DNA of 64,000 bases, from positions 1 through 64,000 of the forward strand of contig JBAYUQ010000007.1 of NCBI GenBank assembly GCA_041675005.1, in the 5' to 3' direction. The translations under genes and the position numbers were made by a program. Origin of the DNA: PGYR01 sp041675005. Its GTDB lineage: Bacteria > Bacteroidota > Ignavibacteria > Kapaibacteriales > UBA2268. This document shows, piece after piece, positions 1 to 7,622 of this stretch; the stretch's first letter is position 1; each line of letters opens with the position of its first letter. Under the pieces are notes generated by a model. It saw only the letters and a list, made by a program, of their open reading frames with translations. It was not told where the DNA came from and searched no databases.

Positions 1-567
1 ATTTATGATAAAATTGAAGTGTTAAAAAAGCGACTTGAAAATTTCAAGTCAGATGTGAGGAGTAAAATCAATGATAGGATTCAATCATTTAATTCAGAAA
101 TAGCTAAGGACCGTGAAGAACTAGCAGTTAGGATAACTGAAATAAAGGCAAAGATTGACAATGCTCAACTAGTCAAAAATACTCAAGAGAATTTGACTAA
201 GGCACAAACAGAGCTTAGAGACTACCAAAAGCAAGCTGATTCGATGACAAGGGAACTTGAAACATTAAAGTCAATGAAAACCTCAGTAACTGATGAATTA
301 CCAATCAAAGGGCTGTCTATACAAGAGGGAGAGATATTTGTTGATGACATACCTTACGATAGACTAAATACAGCTAAGAAACTCGAGATTGCTCTAGAAG
401 TAGCAAAATTAAGAGCAGGTAAGTTGAAGCTTATTTGTGTAGATGGAATTGAAGTATTTGACTCAACTACATTAGCGAAATTCAAAGAATTAGCTAGTCA
501 ATCAGACCATCAATACATAATGACTAAGGTAAGTGATGAAGAAGAACTAACAGTAGTGAGTGAGTAA
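1..567 (+). CDS. SbcC/Rad50-like phage ATPase, C-terminal part (5' truncated by window edge)
   Basis: The frame is open from base 1, so this is the tail of a longer protein; a GTG at 19 is internal. The first roughly 90 residues form a charged heptad-rich coiled coil. The rest (GEIFVDD, then LNTAKKLEIALEVA, then LKLICVDGIEVFD) matches in layout the C-terminal ATPase lobe of phage SMC/SbcC-like proteins, where the signature segment precedes a Walker-B-like hydrophobic strand. Such proteins sit beside recombination and single-strand-annealing genes in phages. The stop overlaps the next ATG (TAATG), indicating translational coupling. The family assignment is by pattern and the Walker A half is not in view. 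Confidence 0.6.
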   Translation: MYDKIEVLKKRLENFKSDVRSKINDRIQSFNSEIAKDREELAVRITEIKAKIDNAQLVKNTQENLTKAQTELRDYQKQADSMTRELETLKSMKTSVTDELPIKGLSIQEGEIFVDDIPYDRLNTAKKLEIALEVAKLRAGKLKLICVDGIEVFDSTTLAKFKELASQSDHQYIMTKVSDEEELTVVSE

Positions 568-959
568 TGGAAGGGAAAATCACATTTAAGGGGTTAGATA
601 TTGAATATGAATACCCATACTTTATCTCATCATCAGGGAGAACTATCACAAGTATCCAACCAAAGGTTACTATTGAGATTCCTGAGATACAAATAGAAGT
701 AGCAATAATAACTCATGTAGTTTACAACTTTGATGTAGCAATGGAATATATGAGAGATGTATTTCCACATCTCTTTATCAAAGTGCCTGAATTTGATTCT
801 GGTATTGACGACTTTAATCCGTTAGCATACTTGAATATGAAAGAGCCGATTAGACATGAATTATTTAGAAATATAATTGAGTCTGCAATGATACAAGACA
901 TACTAGAAGCAATACAAGAACACGAAAATCAAAATATACCTGAGGCAGCGAGATATTAA
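567..959 (+). CDS. Hypothetical phage-element protein (130 aa)
   Basis: I do not recognise this family. The protein is acidic, lacks signal peptide and membrane segments, and mixes beta-strand-like stretches (residues 1-60) with a helical C-terminal half. It starts in a TAATG overlap with the upstream ATPase fragment and ends in another TAATG overlap with the next gene, so it is certainly part of the same translated operon. Its place between a recombination-type ATPase and an exonuclease suggests a role in phage DNA metabolism, but that is only positional inference. Confidence 0.75.
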   Translation: MEGKITFKGLDIEYEYPYFISSSGRTITSIQPKVTIEIPEIQIEVAIITHVVYNFDVAMEYMRDVFPHLFIKVPEFDSGIDDFNPLAYLNMKEPIRHELFRNIIESAMIQDILEAIQEHENQNIPEAARY

Positions 960-1414
960 TGGAACTTAGAAAGATAAAATACAACAGCGATAAAGTTGAG
1001 ATCAAATATGATATTGATAACGACTCTTATAGGCTATCATCTTATGATAAGCCAAGACCAGAATTCATTGAAGCAATGCAGAAGCTAGTAGAGCCATTAG
1101 TTGAGATATGCGAATTTCAAGAAGGGTATGGAGATACTATTGATATAATAAGTGTTTCAATATCTCATTCAAAAGGAATAATGGGTGCAACAATTACAGG
1201 ATTAAAGAAGCTAGATACTAGTTATGCACCATTGGTAATTAACACACCTCATTTACCAACAGAAGATTATTCTGGTAACAATCCGAACGCACCAATATTA
1301 CCAGATATTGCTGTTAAAAGAATTGAAGGATTAATTGAGGAAGCAGAGTTATATATAAATGGCAAAAGAAGCCAACTATCCATTTTGGATGATATGGAAG
1401 TAAGTAATAATTAG
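959..1414 (+). CDS. Hypothetical phage-element protein (151 aa)
   Basis: Unrecognised soluble protein. It begins in a TAATG overlap with the preceding gene and is followed after 11 bases by the next gene, which has its own AGGAG ribosome-binding site. The N-terminal half has alternating charged and hydrophobic residues like a small alpha/beta domain. A central segment ending ISVSISHSKGIMGATITG resembles a beta hairpin, and the C-terminus is a helix. Such mid-sized proteins of unknown function are common beside phage recombination genes. No catalytic motif is visible. Confidence 0.75.
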   Translation: MELRKIKYNSDKVEIKYDIDNDSYRLSSYDKPRPEFIEAMQKLVEPLVEICEFQEGYGDTIDIISVSISHSKGIMGATITGLKKLDTSYAPLVINTPHLPTEDYSGNNPNAPILPDIAVKRIEGLIEEAELYINGKRSQLSILDDMEVSNN

Positions 1415-1425
1415 GAGGACACCTT

Positions 1426-1737
1426 ATGAGTGAATTAGGGAAATATCGAAAATGTGATATTTGTTGTGAATGGCACTGGACTGGTAACAATTGTGCCCCA
1501 GCTTACGAGGTATTCCACGATGAGTATATGGGTGAGGAATCCCAAACTGTTAGAGCACATAGCTTATCTGGTGCAGCTGAAAAGTACGCACAGAAATACA
1601 ATGAAGGTGATGGGGAATACACAATGATGGACGGTGAGGAAATAATCTTAAGAGTAGTTAAGGGTAGCGATGAAGCTACATTTTCGGTAAGTGCTACACC
1701 GAGTATTGATTATCATGTTAATGAGGTGGAACAATGA
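1426..1737 (+). CDS. Small protein with N-terminal Cys/His cluster (103 aa)
   Basis: An AGGAGG-type site sits just ahead of the ATG at 1426. Residues 10-23 carry the cluster KCDICCEWHW...NNC, enough ligands for a small zinc knuckle. The remainder is an acidic domain with a segment (RAHSLSGAAEKYAQKYNEGDGEY) typical of small phage proteins that pair a zinc knuckle with an alpha/beta domain. It overlaps the exonuclease gene by four bases (ATGA), so the two are probably translationally coupled. Metal binding is inferred from spacing only; the function is unknown. Confidence 0.7.
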   Translation: MSELGKYRKCDICCEWHWTGNNCAPAYEVFHDEYMGEESQTVRAHSLSGAAEKYAQKYNEGDGEYTMMDGEEIILRVVKGSDEATFSVSATPSIDYHVNEVEQ

Positions 1738-2498
1738 AATTAACAGCAGACCAAATACAAGCAATAGCAGACAGAATAACGCAACCACTAGTCATATTTG
1801 ACTTAGAGACAACAGGAATTGACAAAGCAAGAGATGAGATTGTTCAATTTTATGGCTTCAGGATAGAACCTGATGGGGAGCATACTCGGATGGAGTTCAA
1901 ATGTAAACCAACTATTCCAATATCAAAGGAAGCATCGGAAGTACATGGAATCACAAATGAAGACTTAATACATGAAGAGCCATTTAGATATTATATTCCT
2001 GATTTATTAACCTTATTCGATGGATGTATAATTGGTGGATATAATGTCTTCAACTTCGATTTACCAATTATCAATCGACAATTTGCAGAGCATGGAGAGA
2101 TAGGAGTATTTAAAGAGGCCCATGTTCTCGACTCATTTAAGCTAGCAATGATTCAGCATCCTAGAGATTTATCTTCAATGCTAAAGGTTTATACTGGCGA
2201 GGATATGGAGAACGCTCACGATGCAGGAGCTGATGTTCATGCAACAGGAAAGATACTAGTAAAGCAGTTAGAGATAGATGAAGACATAGTACTTGCCATA
2301 GCAGAAAAAACAGCACCACCGCCTAATGAGAGGGTAGGATTAACTAACTCAATAATCTTTGTGGATGGTGAGCCGGAGTTCAATTTTGGAAAGCACAAGG
2401 GACAGAAATTACTTGATAATTTAAGTTATTGCCGTTGGATGTTGGGATCTGATTTTGATAATGATGTAAAGGATTTTATTAGAAATTTAATGATGTAA
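1734..2498 (+). CDS. DnaQ/ExoX-like 3'-5' exonuclease (DEDDh)
   Basis: A DEDDh exonuclease degrading DNA 3' to 5'. Motif ExoI is VIFDLETTG with D23 and E25; ExoII is NVFNFDLPII with D109; ExoIII is HDAGAD with H162 and D167, the DEDDh arrangement. All four acidic residues and the histidine are present, so it should be active. Residues about 205-254 (FGKHKGQ...CRWML) form the small C-terminal module seen in exodeoxyribonuclease X-type proteins. It overlaps the upstream zinc-knuckle gene by four bases and closes the first gene run. A role in recombination or replication of the element is likely. Confidence 0.9.
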   Translation: MKLTADQIQAIADRITQPLVIFDLETTGIDKARDEIVQFYGFRIEPDGEHTRMEFKCKPTIPISKEASEVHGITNEDLIHEEPFRYYIPDLLTLFDGCIIGGYNVFNFDLPIINRQFAEHGEIGVFKEAHVLDSFKLAMIQHPRDLSSMLKVYTGEDMENAHDAGADVHATGKILVKQLEIDEDIVLAIAEKTAPPPNERVGLTNSIIFVDGEPEFNFGKHKGQKLLDNLSYCRWMLGSDFDNDVKDFIRNLMM

Positions 2499-2503
2499 AT
2501 ATA

Positions 2504-2570
2504 CTCCCCTCCTCGTTCAATAACGACATAAGCTCTCCGCATTGATAGACACACTTGGAGGGGGGATTTT
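2504..2570 (+). terminator. Nested hairpin with G-rich arm and T run after the exonuclease gene
   Basis: CCCCTCC at 2506-2512 can pair with GGAGGGG at 2557-2563, which is followed by GGATTTTT. Directly inside the left arm is a perfect hairpin TCGTT-CAAT-AACGA (2513-2526). The position, six bases after the exonuclease stop, and the trailing T run suggest a terminator with an unusually long loop. Alternatively the GGAGGGG arm is a masked ribosome-binding site for the next gene, but the nearest ATG is about 20 bases downstream. Confidence 0.4.
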
Positions 2571-2583
2571 TAAAGAAATCGAG

Positions 2584-2886
2584 ATGGAAATGGGCAGAGC
2601 GAAAAAAATAATACATGATTATTCGGATCTAGAAAGATTCCCAAAGCGTCCAACTATAAATGATTTTTCAAATTTAGAAAAAGTAAAATGGAACTTTGTT
2701 TACATACAAACTTTAGGACCGAATATTAGAATTTACAACCAAAAAAAGAGTGATTATATCAGCCTATGTAATTGGGATTTACATAGGATTAATGCTCCTT
2801 TTTTCAATGATATGGATTCATATAAAAATGTAATACGAAATTATTTAAGTGAAAAAAGTATCTCTTTTCAAGAGTTTCTTTTTTAA
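2584..2886 (+). CDS. Hypothetical protein (100 aa)
   Basis: Unrecognised. The open frame could start at a TTG (2542), but that lies upstream of the G-rich arm of a hairpin; ATG at 2584 or 2590 is more natural though neither has a well-placed ribosome-binding site. The protein is rich in aromatic residues and lysine, with no signal peptide or membrane span. It is flanked by a terminator-like hairpin upstream and a new AGGAG-led gene downstream, so it may be expressed separately from its neighbours. Composition is more AT-rich than the adjacent phage genes. Confidence 0.5.
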   Translation: MEMGRAKKIIHDYSDLERFPKRPTINDFSNLEKVKWNFVYIQTLGPNIRIYNQKKSDYISLCNWDLHRINAPFFNDMDSYKNVIRNYLSEKSISFQEFLF

Positions 2887-2932
2887 TTATTTATTACACA
2901 TACAGATAAAAGATTAACAAAGGAGAGTGAGG

Positions 2933-3514
2933 ATGCGAGCAATAAAAGACCCTGTTAGAGAAACCTATGGAATGGATTATTCGGCAAGATTTACTGATGA
3001 ATTTGAAAAACTAATTGAACTGGCTAAGGAAAAGATTGAGCCGTTCAGCAAAAAAGAAATATCATACTGGACATACTATTTTGAAATTAACGGAGAGGAT
3101 GTTGCAAGTGAATTTGATTGCTGTGATGATGTGAAGTGCATTGAGCAAACAAAAACAGAAATTAAAGAGCAATACGGCGAAGACACCCAAATTGAAGAAG
3201 TCTATTATGATAATGATGGTGACCATGAAAGAATTGAAATATGTTCCCAATGCGGGAAGCCATTAAATGAATGGCTAACTTGGTGTGGAGATGAGCTTAA
3301 ATACATTGAAGAAAATGAATGGACTGCTGATTTCCTTAAAGAAGAAGCCTTTTTAATTCACTGTATTTTCCAAAGTATGCCTACTTGTGATAATAGAATA
3401 TCTGAATATGCTAAACATCAAGGCGGAGATGTTCTGACACAAGCAATTGAAAATAGAGAGTTATTTTTTCAACGAATTGGGAAACTAGCACAATGCGTTA
3501 TAGGTTATTTTTAA
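2933..3514 (+). CDS. Hypothetical protein with CxxC pair (193 aa)
   Basis: Start chosen at ATG 2933 because AGGAG at 2921-2925 lies seven bases before it; the longer GTG frame at 2927 would sit too close. The protein is acidic and soluble. Near residue 105 it has IEICSQCGKPL and a later WCGDE, which could form a zinc ribbon. Upstream, CCDDVKC gives another cysteine cluster. I know no name for it. It opens a second tight rightward run of AGGAG-led genes (2933 to 4827) and is probably part of the element's early gene set. Confidence 0.75.
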   Translation: MRAIKDPVRETYGMDYSARFTDEFEKLIELAKEKIEPFSKKEISYWTYYFEINGEDVASEFDCCDDVKCIEQTKTEIKEQYGEDTQIEEVYYDNDGDHERIEICSQCGKPLNEWLTWCGDELKYIEENEWTADFLKEEAFLIHCIFQSMPTCDNRISEYAKHQGGDVLTQAIENRELFFQRIGKLAQCVIGYF

Positions 3515-3529
3515 CAAAGGAGTATGATT

Positions 3530-3793
3530 ATGGTATCAATACCACAACTAATTAAGAAAGGAGATAGAAGTGTATTATTAGGTATGCACAAGACTCCGCC
3601 TGCAGTTGATTGTAGGGTATGGGCTGAAGACAACTATCAAGAAGTCATTGATATGTTATCAGAGATTAGACAGTATGACATTGAGAGTTATGTAAATAGT
3701 GGAACAGCTCTATTGCCTCATCAGTTGAGACAAAGAATTCAGAAGTTTTTAGAACTCAATGATCGTAAATTTAAAGTAAGAATTACAGAGTAA
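3530..3793 (+). CDS. Hypothetical protein (87 aa)
   Basis: Two in-frame ATGs exist at 3524 and 3530. AGGAG at 3518-3522 is one base from the first and seven from the second, so 3530 is the start. The protein is small, basic at both ends, with a predicted helical C-terminal half (IRQYDIESYVNSGTALLPHQLRQ). No recognised motif. It lies 15 bases after the previous stop and 11 bases before the next start, so it is co-transcribed with them. Function unknown. Confidence 0.7.
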   Translation: MVSIPQLIKKGDRSVLLGMHKTPPAVDCRVWAEDNYQEVIDMLSEIRQYDIESYVNSGTALLPHQLRQRIQKFLELNDRKFKVRITE

Positions 3794-3804
3794 AGGAGAA
3801 TTAA

Positions 3805-4023
3805 ATGGGTGGGTTACAAAGACTCTGCAAGATATACGGACGGCTTCAAGTAAAAGATAAGCATGGCAACTCTACAATGTGGGTTTGGGATTACAAGAAT
3901 GATAAGCCAATGTTAGAATCAGAGATGACAAAAGAAACAACTATGGAAAGCGACAAAGCCAAGTATAATTTAATTAAAGAACACTTGGATAAAGAGAATA
4001 TACTATTTGGGGAGTTAAAATGA
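3805..4023 (+). CDS. Small conserved phage-type protein (72 aa)
   Basis: Led by AAAGGAG. The pattern LCKIYGRLQVKDKHGN...WVWDYKNDKP followed by a charged helix resembles a small uncharacterised protein type that I associate with Bacteroidota phages, in which a basic beta segment with a VWDYKND-like motif precedes a short acidic tail. Its function is unknown to me. The stop TGA overlaps the ATG of the ASCH gene by four bases, so the two are translationally coupled. Confidence 0.7.
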   Translation: MGGLQRLCKIYGRLQVKDKHGNSTMWVWDYKNDKPMLESEMTKETTMESDKAKYNLIKEHLDKENILFGELK

Positions 4024-4379
4024 TTTTAGGATTCAAAAAACAGTTTATAGAACCGATTAAAAACGGTACAAAGATTCACACAATTCGTGAAGATAAACCA
4101 GGTAGATGGAAAGCTGGGAATATAATCCACTTTGCTACTGGTATACGAACAAAAGAATATAATCAGTTCCACGAAGGTAAATGCAAATCAACACAGAAAA
4201 TTGTGATTAGTTATAGTCACCCAAGACCTTGTATTTATATAGATGATAAAGTCTTTTGGGATTTTGAAGCTGAAAAGGTGGCTCTAAATGACGGATTTGA
4301 TTCATTAGAAGATTTCTTCAAGTGGTTTAACAAAGACTTCACTGGTAAGATTATTCATTGGACAGATTATAAATATTAG
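4020..4379 (+). CDS. ASCH-domain (PUA-like) protein
   Basis: The start MILGFKKQFIEPIKNGTKIHTIRE, then GRWKAGNIIHFATG, then DGFDSLEDFFKWF and a closing IIHWTDYKY follows the layout of ASCH/PUA-like proteins, which carry an alpha/beta fold believed to bind RNA or modified nucleotides; several phage versions have been linked to modified-base metabolism. The TIRED segment supplies the conserved polar residues of the pocket. It is coupled to the upstream 72-residue gene (ATGA overlap). The fold call is fairly secure, the substrate is unknown. Confidence 0.72.
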   Translation: MILGFKKQFIEPIKNGTKIHTIREDKPGRWKAGNIIHFATGIRTKEYNQFHEGKCKSTQKIVISYSHPRPCIYIDDKVFWDFEAEKVALNDGFDSLEDFFKWFNKDFTGKIIHWTDYKY

Positions 4380-4389
4380 GAGATTAACA

Positions 4390-4827
4390 ATGAAAGTTAA
4401 AAACTACACATCAACAGTCCCAGCTTCACGATCAATGGCAAGAATAGAAGAACTCTTGGTAGAGGTTGGAGCTAAAAACATCAACAAAGAATACGTTGAC
4501 AAAAAGGTAACAGCATTCTATTTTTTAGTAGACGTGAATCAGAAGAGTATGTTATTTAAACTGCCTGCGAAAGCAGAAGCAATAGAGAAAGTACTCAAAG
4601 CTGAGGTTAAGAAACCACAAGCTAATACTTATAAGAACATTGAAGCTCAATCTGAAAGGACAGCATGGAAGATTATTTGTGATTGGGTAGAAATCCAATG
4701 CACTATGATATATTTAGAGCAGGCAGAGCTTGCTCAAGTGTTCCTACCTTATAGTTATGATACCAAGAGTGAAACAACTCTGTGGGAGCAGGTTAAAAAT
4801 AATGATTTTAAAATATTGCAAGAATGA
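4390..4827 (+). CDS. Conserved phage hypothetical protein (145 aa)
   Basis: An AGGAG lies ahead of the ATG. The order MKVKNYTSTVPASRSMARIEELLVEVGAKNI, then a strand-rich middle (KLPAKAEAIEKVL), then ERTAWKIICDWVEIQ and a C-terminal LAQVFLPYSYD is one I associate with an uncharacterised family frequent in phage recombination/replication clusters. No catalytic motif is known to me. It is the last gene of the rightward run, followed by a strong intrinsic terminator at 4844-4872. Confidence 0.75.
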   Translation: MKVKNYTSTVPASRSMARIEELLVEVGAKNINKEYVDKKVTAFYFLVDVNQKSMLFKLPAKAEAIEKVLKAEVKKPQANTYKNIEAQSERTAWKIICDWVEIQCTMIYLEQAELAQVFLPYSYDTKSETTLWEQVKNNDFKILQE

Positions 4828-4843
4828 TATAAGTGATTGATAT

Positions 4844-4872
4844 AAAAAAAAAGGGCCTTTGCCCTTTTTTTT
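4844..4872. terminator. Bidirectional intrinsic terminator
   Basis: Nine A, GGGC (4853-4856), loop CTTT, GCCC (4861-4864), eight T. The A run pairs with the T run, so it works both ways: it closes the rightward phage genes and the leftward exported-protein genes whose last stop is at 4897. Confidence 0.9.
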
Positions 4873-4896
4873 ATATTATTGCTTTAACAATTTTAT

Positions 4897-6252
4897 TTAA
4901 TACTTAATAAATTTTGTATATACAACTTCTTGATTTGCAAATCTTATATAATACACACCAGTATTCAAATTTGAAATATCTAATTGGGCATTAAATAAAT
5001 TCCCAATAATATTGGTATATTTAATTTCATTTATTTTTTGTAAACTGCCTTTAGAATCATATAATTTCATGTCTAGGTTTGATAATCTTTTATCATATAT
5101 ATATATTTCAATGTTAAGATATTCACTATTATTGGGATTAGGGTACGTATTTGTAATTAATAAATTAGCCAACCCCCATTGCTTGTCAGGATCCTCAACA
5201 GATGAAATAGTAAGTAAATCAGGAGCGTAAGCCTTGAATATACCTGAGCTTAATGTACCCACCCATAAAGTATCATTCTCATCTATGTCCATTGTAGTTA
5301 TATACCACATATTATCTATATCATCACCTAATATTTTAGGTTTTGGAATAAGTATCGTGTCTGATAAATTTGTGAAATATAATTTATCCCCAAGTGCATA
5401 GAATAATCCATTATTATTATAATCAACAACGGAAGTAATTTGAGTAATATCCCAATCAGGATTTCTAAAAGTTAAATGAAATGCAGGATATAAAAGATCT
5501 TTGCTCATAACCAATAATGTTGCAGAGGAATCCTTATTTACATAATTAAAATAGTAACTTAATCCTGAATCGAAAAACCCATAGAATTCTTTAATATTAG
5601 AAGTATCAAATTGTAATCTGTCATTTATATTTTTAACTTGCCCAGAACTAAATTCTAATAAGTTCAATTCTGTGTTTGTGCTAAAAAGTGCCTTATGAGT
5701 TTCATTAACTTCTAAAATTAAAGCACCACCAGTTCCAATTTGTGTTTCTTCATTTGGCATAATTAATTTCTCGTTTGGTAATTGTTTGTATTTATTATTA
5801 GCTATGTCCCAAGCAAATTTTACCATTTCTCTTGAAATTAATGTCAATACTAAAGTATCATTTGGAGTTAGAGAAATCCCACGATTGAACTGTATATAAT
5901 TAATATCATTTGCTCCTAATACTGTCCAATTTTTGCCGTCATACCAAGCAATACCATTATTATTCCTCCCTATCAAATTCCCATGTTTATCTAATGTTAA
6001 ACTTCTGAGTCCACAAAAGAAAAGCTCTTCTACAACAGGGTTTGCATCTTTAGGTACAAATAATCCGTTTTCATACTTGTAGATTTCGGTTGGAGTGGAC
6101 AACCACTTTTCACCATTTAATATTTTGAATTCCGTAATAGTGCTAATTTTACTACCTTGATTATCCAAATTCACCCATTCCCAGTCTGAAGAGAATAAAT
6201 TCAAACAGGAAAAATAAGATAATATAATAATAGTTGTGAAGAGCTTTTTCAT
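4897..6252 (-). CDS. Secreted beta-propeller-like protein with type IX sorting domain
   Basis: Residues 1-21 are a signal peptide (KK then TTIIILSYFSCLNLF). The middle has repeated segments such as SLTLDKHGNLIGRNNNGIAWYDGKNWTVLG and TTMDIDENDTLWVGTLSSGIF, the look of two-component-regulator-type propeller blades. The last 80 residues (TYPNPNNSEYLNIEIYIYD ... ISNLNTGVYYIRF ... FIKY) are a type-A Por secretion/T9SS C-terminal domain, so the product is probably exported across the outer membrane and anchored or released. It lies 12 bases after the Cys-rich exported gene, as one transcription unit. Ligand and role are unknown. Confidence 0.85.
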   Translation of the reverse strand: MKKLFTTIIILSYFSCLNLFSSDWEWVNLDNQGSKISTITEFKILNGEKWLSTPTEIYKYENGLFVPKDANPVVEELFFCGLRSLTLDKHGNLIGRNNNGIAWYDGKNWTVLGANDINYIQFNRGISLTPNDTLVLTLISREMVKFAWDIANNKYKQLPNEKLIMPNEETQIGTGGALILEVNETHKALFSTNTELNLLEFSSGQVKNINDRLQFDTSNIKEFYGFFDSGLSYYFNYVNKDSSATLLVMSKDLLYPAFHLTFRNPDWDITQITSVVDYNNNGLFYALGDKLYFTNLSDTILIPKPKILGDDIDNMWYITTMDIDENDTLWVGTLSSGIFKAYAPDLLTISSVEDPDKQWGLANLLITNTYPNPNNSEYLNIEIYIYDKRLSNLDMKLYDSKGSLQKINEIKYTNIIGNLFNAQLDISNLNTGVYYIRFANQEVVYTKFIKY

Positions 6253-6264
6253 TTTAGATACCTT

Positions 6265-7065
6265 TTACCAGTTTGCTATGTTTGTAATGTCAAATTGATT
6301 TAAATAATAAGTGTCCTCATAATTCAACACATCTGAATCTGTAGGGTCTTTTTTCTTTGTAGTAGATGGAAAACAATCTCCAGGATAGCAATCATATGTT
6401 TGTTGAGTTATAGGTTCATAATAATCCCCAGGACATTCTGTTCCACCAGTTGTAATAAGGGTCCTTTGAAATGTTGAATATTGAACACCGTTATTAATAA
6501 CATAACAATACTTATATTCATATTTACAGTACCCTTCTGTATTACAAGGTGATTTTACCAACCTTCCACCTTGTGTTGTCCACTCATAATAAGCTTCAGA
6601 CAAACACTTAGCTGAATATACATCATAAAATTTATTATTATAATTTGGACATTCACTAATTGACCCATCTCCGAATATATTCATTTGATTAACAATAACA
6701 CTCACTGCTCTATCATGCATCAACGCTTTCTTCTTGTTATATTCGTTTAAACAACTTGAAAACCACCACCAAGGTGTTGATCCTGAAACTACTTGTCTTC
6801 CTAGTATAATCTCTTTTTTACCATTAACAGTTCTATAACACCACTCATACTCTACCCAACAACTTGCCGTTATATGAACTCTTGTATTTGGTGTACCAGG
6901 TGTCCAAGCAGGTGTTGTACTTACACCATTTGGAATCCAATTACATTGAGCACTTAATTCATTTGCTCCAGATAATAAGAGTAAGGCAGTAAGACTAAAC
7001 ATTAATATCATAGTTTTAACTAGACTTCTACCTAAATATTCTTTGTAATCTATTACTCTTTCCAT
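6265..7065 (-). CDS. Exported Cys-rich protein with internal repeat
   Basis: A basic N-terminus of about 17 residues precedes a hydrophobic signal (MILMFSLTALLLLSGANELSAQ). AGAGG eight bases before the ATG at 7065 supports this start. The mature part has twelve cysteines. Two similar units are visible, CWVEYEWCYRTVNGKK followed by GRQVVSG, and CKYEYKYCYVINNG followed by FQRTLITTGG, so it probably arose by duplication of a disulfide-bonded module. No T9SS domain is evident at the C-terminus. It is followed by the T9SS-sorted gene 12 bases on, suggesting they act together at the cell surface. Family unknown. Confidence 0.75.
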   Translation of the reverse strand: MERVIDYKEYLGRSLVKTMILMFSLTALLLLSGANELSAQCNWIPNGVSTTPAWTPGTPNTRVHITASCWVEYEWCYRTVNGKKEIILGRQVVSGSTPWWWFSSCLNEYNKKKALMHDRAVSVIVNQMNIFGDGSISECPNYNNKFYDVYSAKCLSEAYYEWTTQGGRLVKSPCNTEGYCKYEYKYCYVINNGVQYSTFQRTLITTGGTECPGDYYEPITQQTYDCYPGDCFPSTTKKKDPTDSDVLNYEDTYYLNQFDITNIANW

Positions 7066-7102
7066 AAAAATACCTCTAAAATGTTTTAAAAATAAAATTA
7101 AA

Positions 7103-7188
7103 GAGTTAAGTTTGTAAGTATCAAATTTGGATGTAGTAATTTTTTTTTGATACTAGGTCGATCTTAACTCAAAAAGTTTTTATCGACC
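7103..7188 (-). promoter_or_regulatory. Overlapping inverted repeats in the leader of the Cys-rich exported gene
   Basis: GAGTTAAG (7103-7110) pairs with CTTAACTC (7163-7170) and encloses AGTATCAAA (7117-7125) pairing with TTTGATACT (7146-7154). A second stem, GGTCGAT (7156-7162) with ATCGACC (7182-7188), contains the CTTAACTC arm in its loop, so the two folds exclude each other. It lies 38 to 123 bases upstream of the start at 7065. An attenuator-like switch is possible, but a terminator plus operator would look the same. Confidence 0.4.
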
Positions 7189-7290
7189 TTTTTATTTCAT
7201 AATCATTTTACCCTCCTGAAAATATAAAATATAAAAAATACTTTCTCAATTCTTATTGCAAAATTATAAAATTGAATTAAATTCATATTA

Positions 7291-7336
7291 CTCTAAAAGT
7301 TCAGTGAGGAATTTTTAGACCCCACTGAACTTTTAA
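7291..7336. repeat. TAAAAGTTCAGTG boxes A and B as an inverted repeat
   Basis: TAAAAGTTCAGTG at 7294-7306 and its exact reverse complement at 7323-7335 form a 13-bp stem with a 16-base loop, just downstream of the 90-residue gene. The hairpin may terminate that operon; the same box recurs singly at 9559, 9612 and 12608, so it may also be a protein-binding site. Confidence 0.7.
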
Positions 7337-7349
7337 GTTAATCAGATAA

Positions 7350-7622
7350 TTATGAATGATTTGTAATAGTTTCTTCTTTGGGCTCTCCCCAACCTTCTAA
7401 TACCGTTTTTAAAGTAGCCCCCATTATTGTACCCGAAGGACCTAATTCAGAAGGTAGAACACAAGAATTAGGTGCTGAAAACATTGATTCATATACAACA
7501 AGCCATTCACTTTGACCATCTTGTTTATATTTAAGTTTTAGCCCTTGCGTACCTAAAGGTAAATCATATGTTAGAGTATTATTCGTCCAATTGTAATTCG
7601 TTGGTGAACTTGATGTTGACAT
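7350..7622 (-). CDS. Hypothetical protein (90 aa)
   Basis: A good AGGAG lies seven bases ahead of the ATG at 7622, inside the 3' end of the TPR gene, which it overlaps by 44 bases in another frame. The protein is soluble, with no signal peptide, Ser/Thr-rich at the start and with an alternating beta pattern (LTYDLPLGTQGLKLKYKQDG, then WLVVYESM). I do not recognise it. It is third in an operon after the CI-like repressor and the TPR membrane protein and is followed by the A/B inverted repeat. Confidence 0.7.
   Translation of the reverse strand: MSTSSSPTNYNWTNNTLTYDLPLGTQGLKLKYKQDGQSEWLVVYESMFSAPNSCVLPSELGPSGTIMGATLKTVLEGWGEPKEETITNHS

Noticed and set aside
2542..2583. TTG-started extension of the 114-codon frame
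   Set aside because: It begins before the G-rich hairpin arm and has no ribosome-binding site; ATG 2584 is simpler.
1..4827. Complete prophage
   Set aside because: No capsid, portal, terminase or tail gene is in view, so only 'phage-like element' is claimed.
7291..7336. MITE or insertion-sequence ends
   Set aside because: The inverted pair is only 46 bases overall with no transposase or target duplication; a terminator/operator role fits better.
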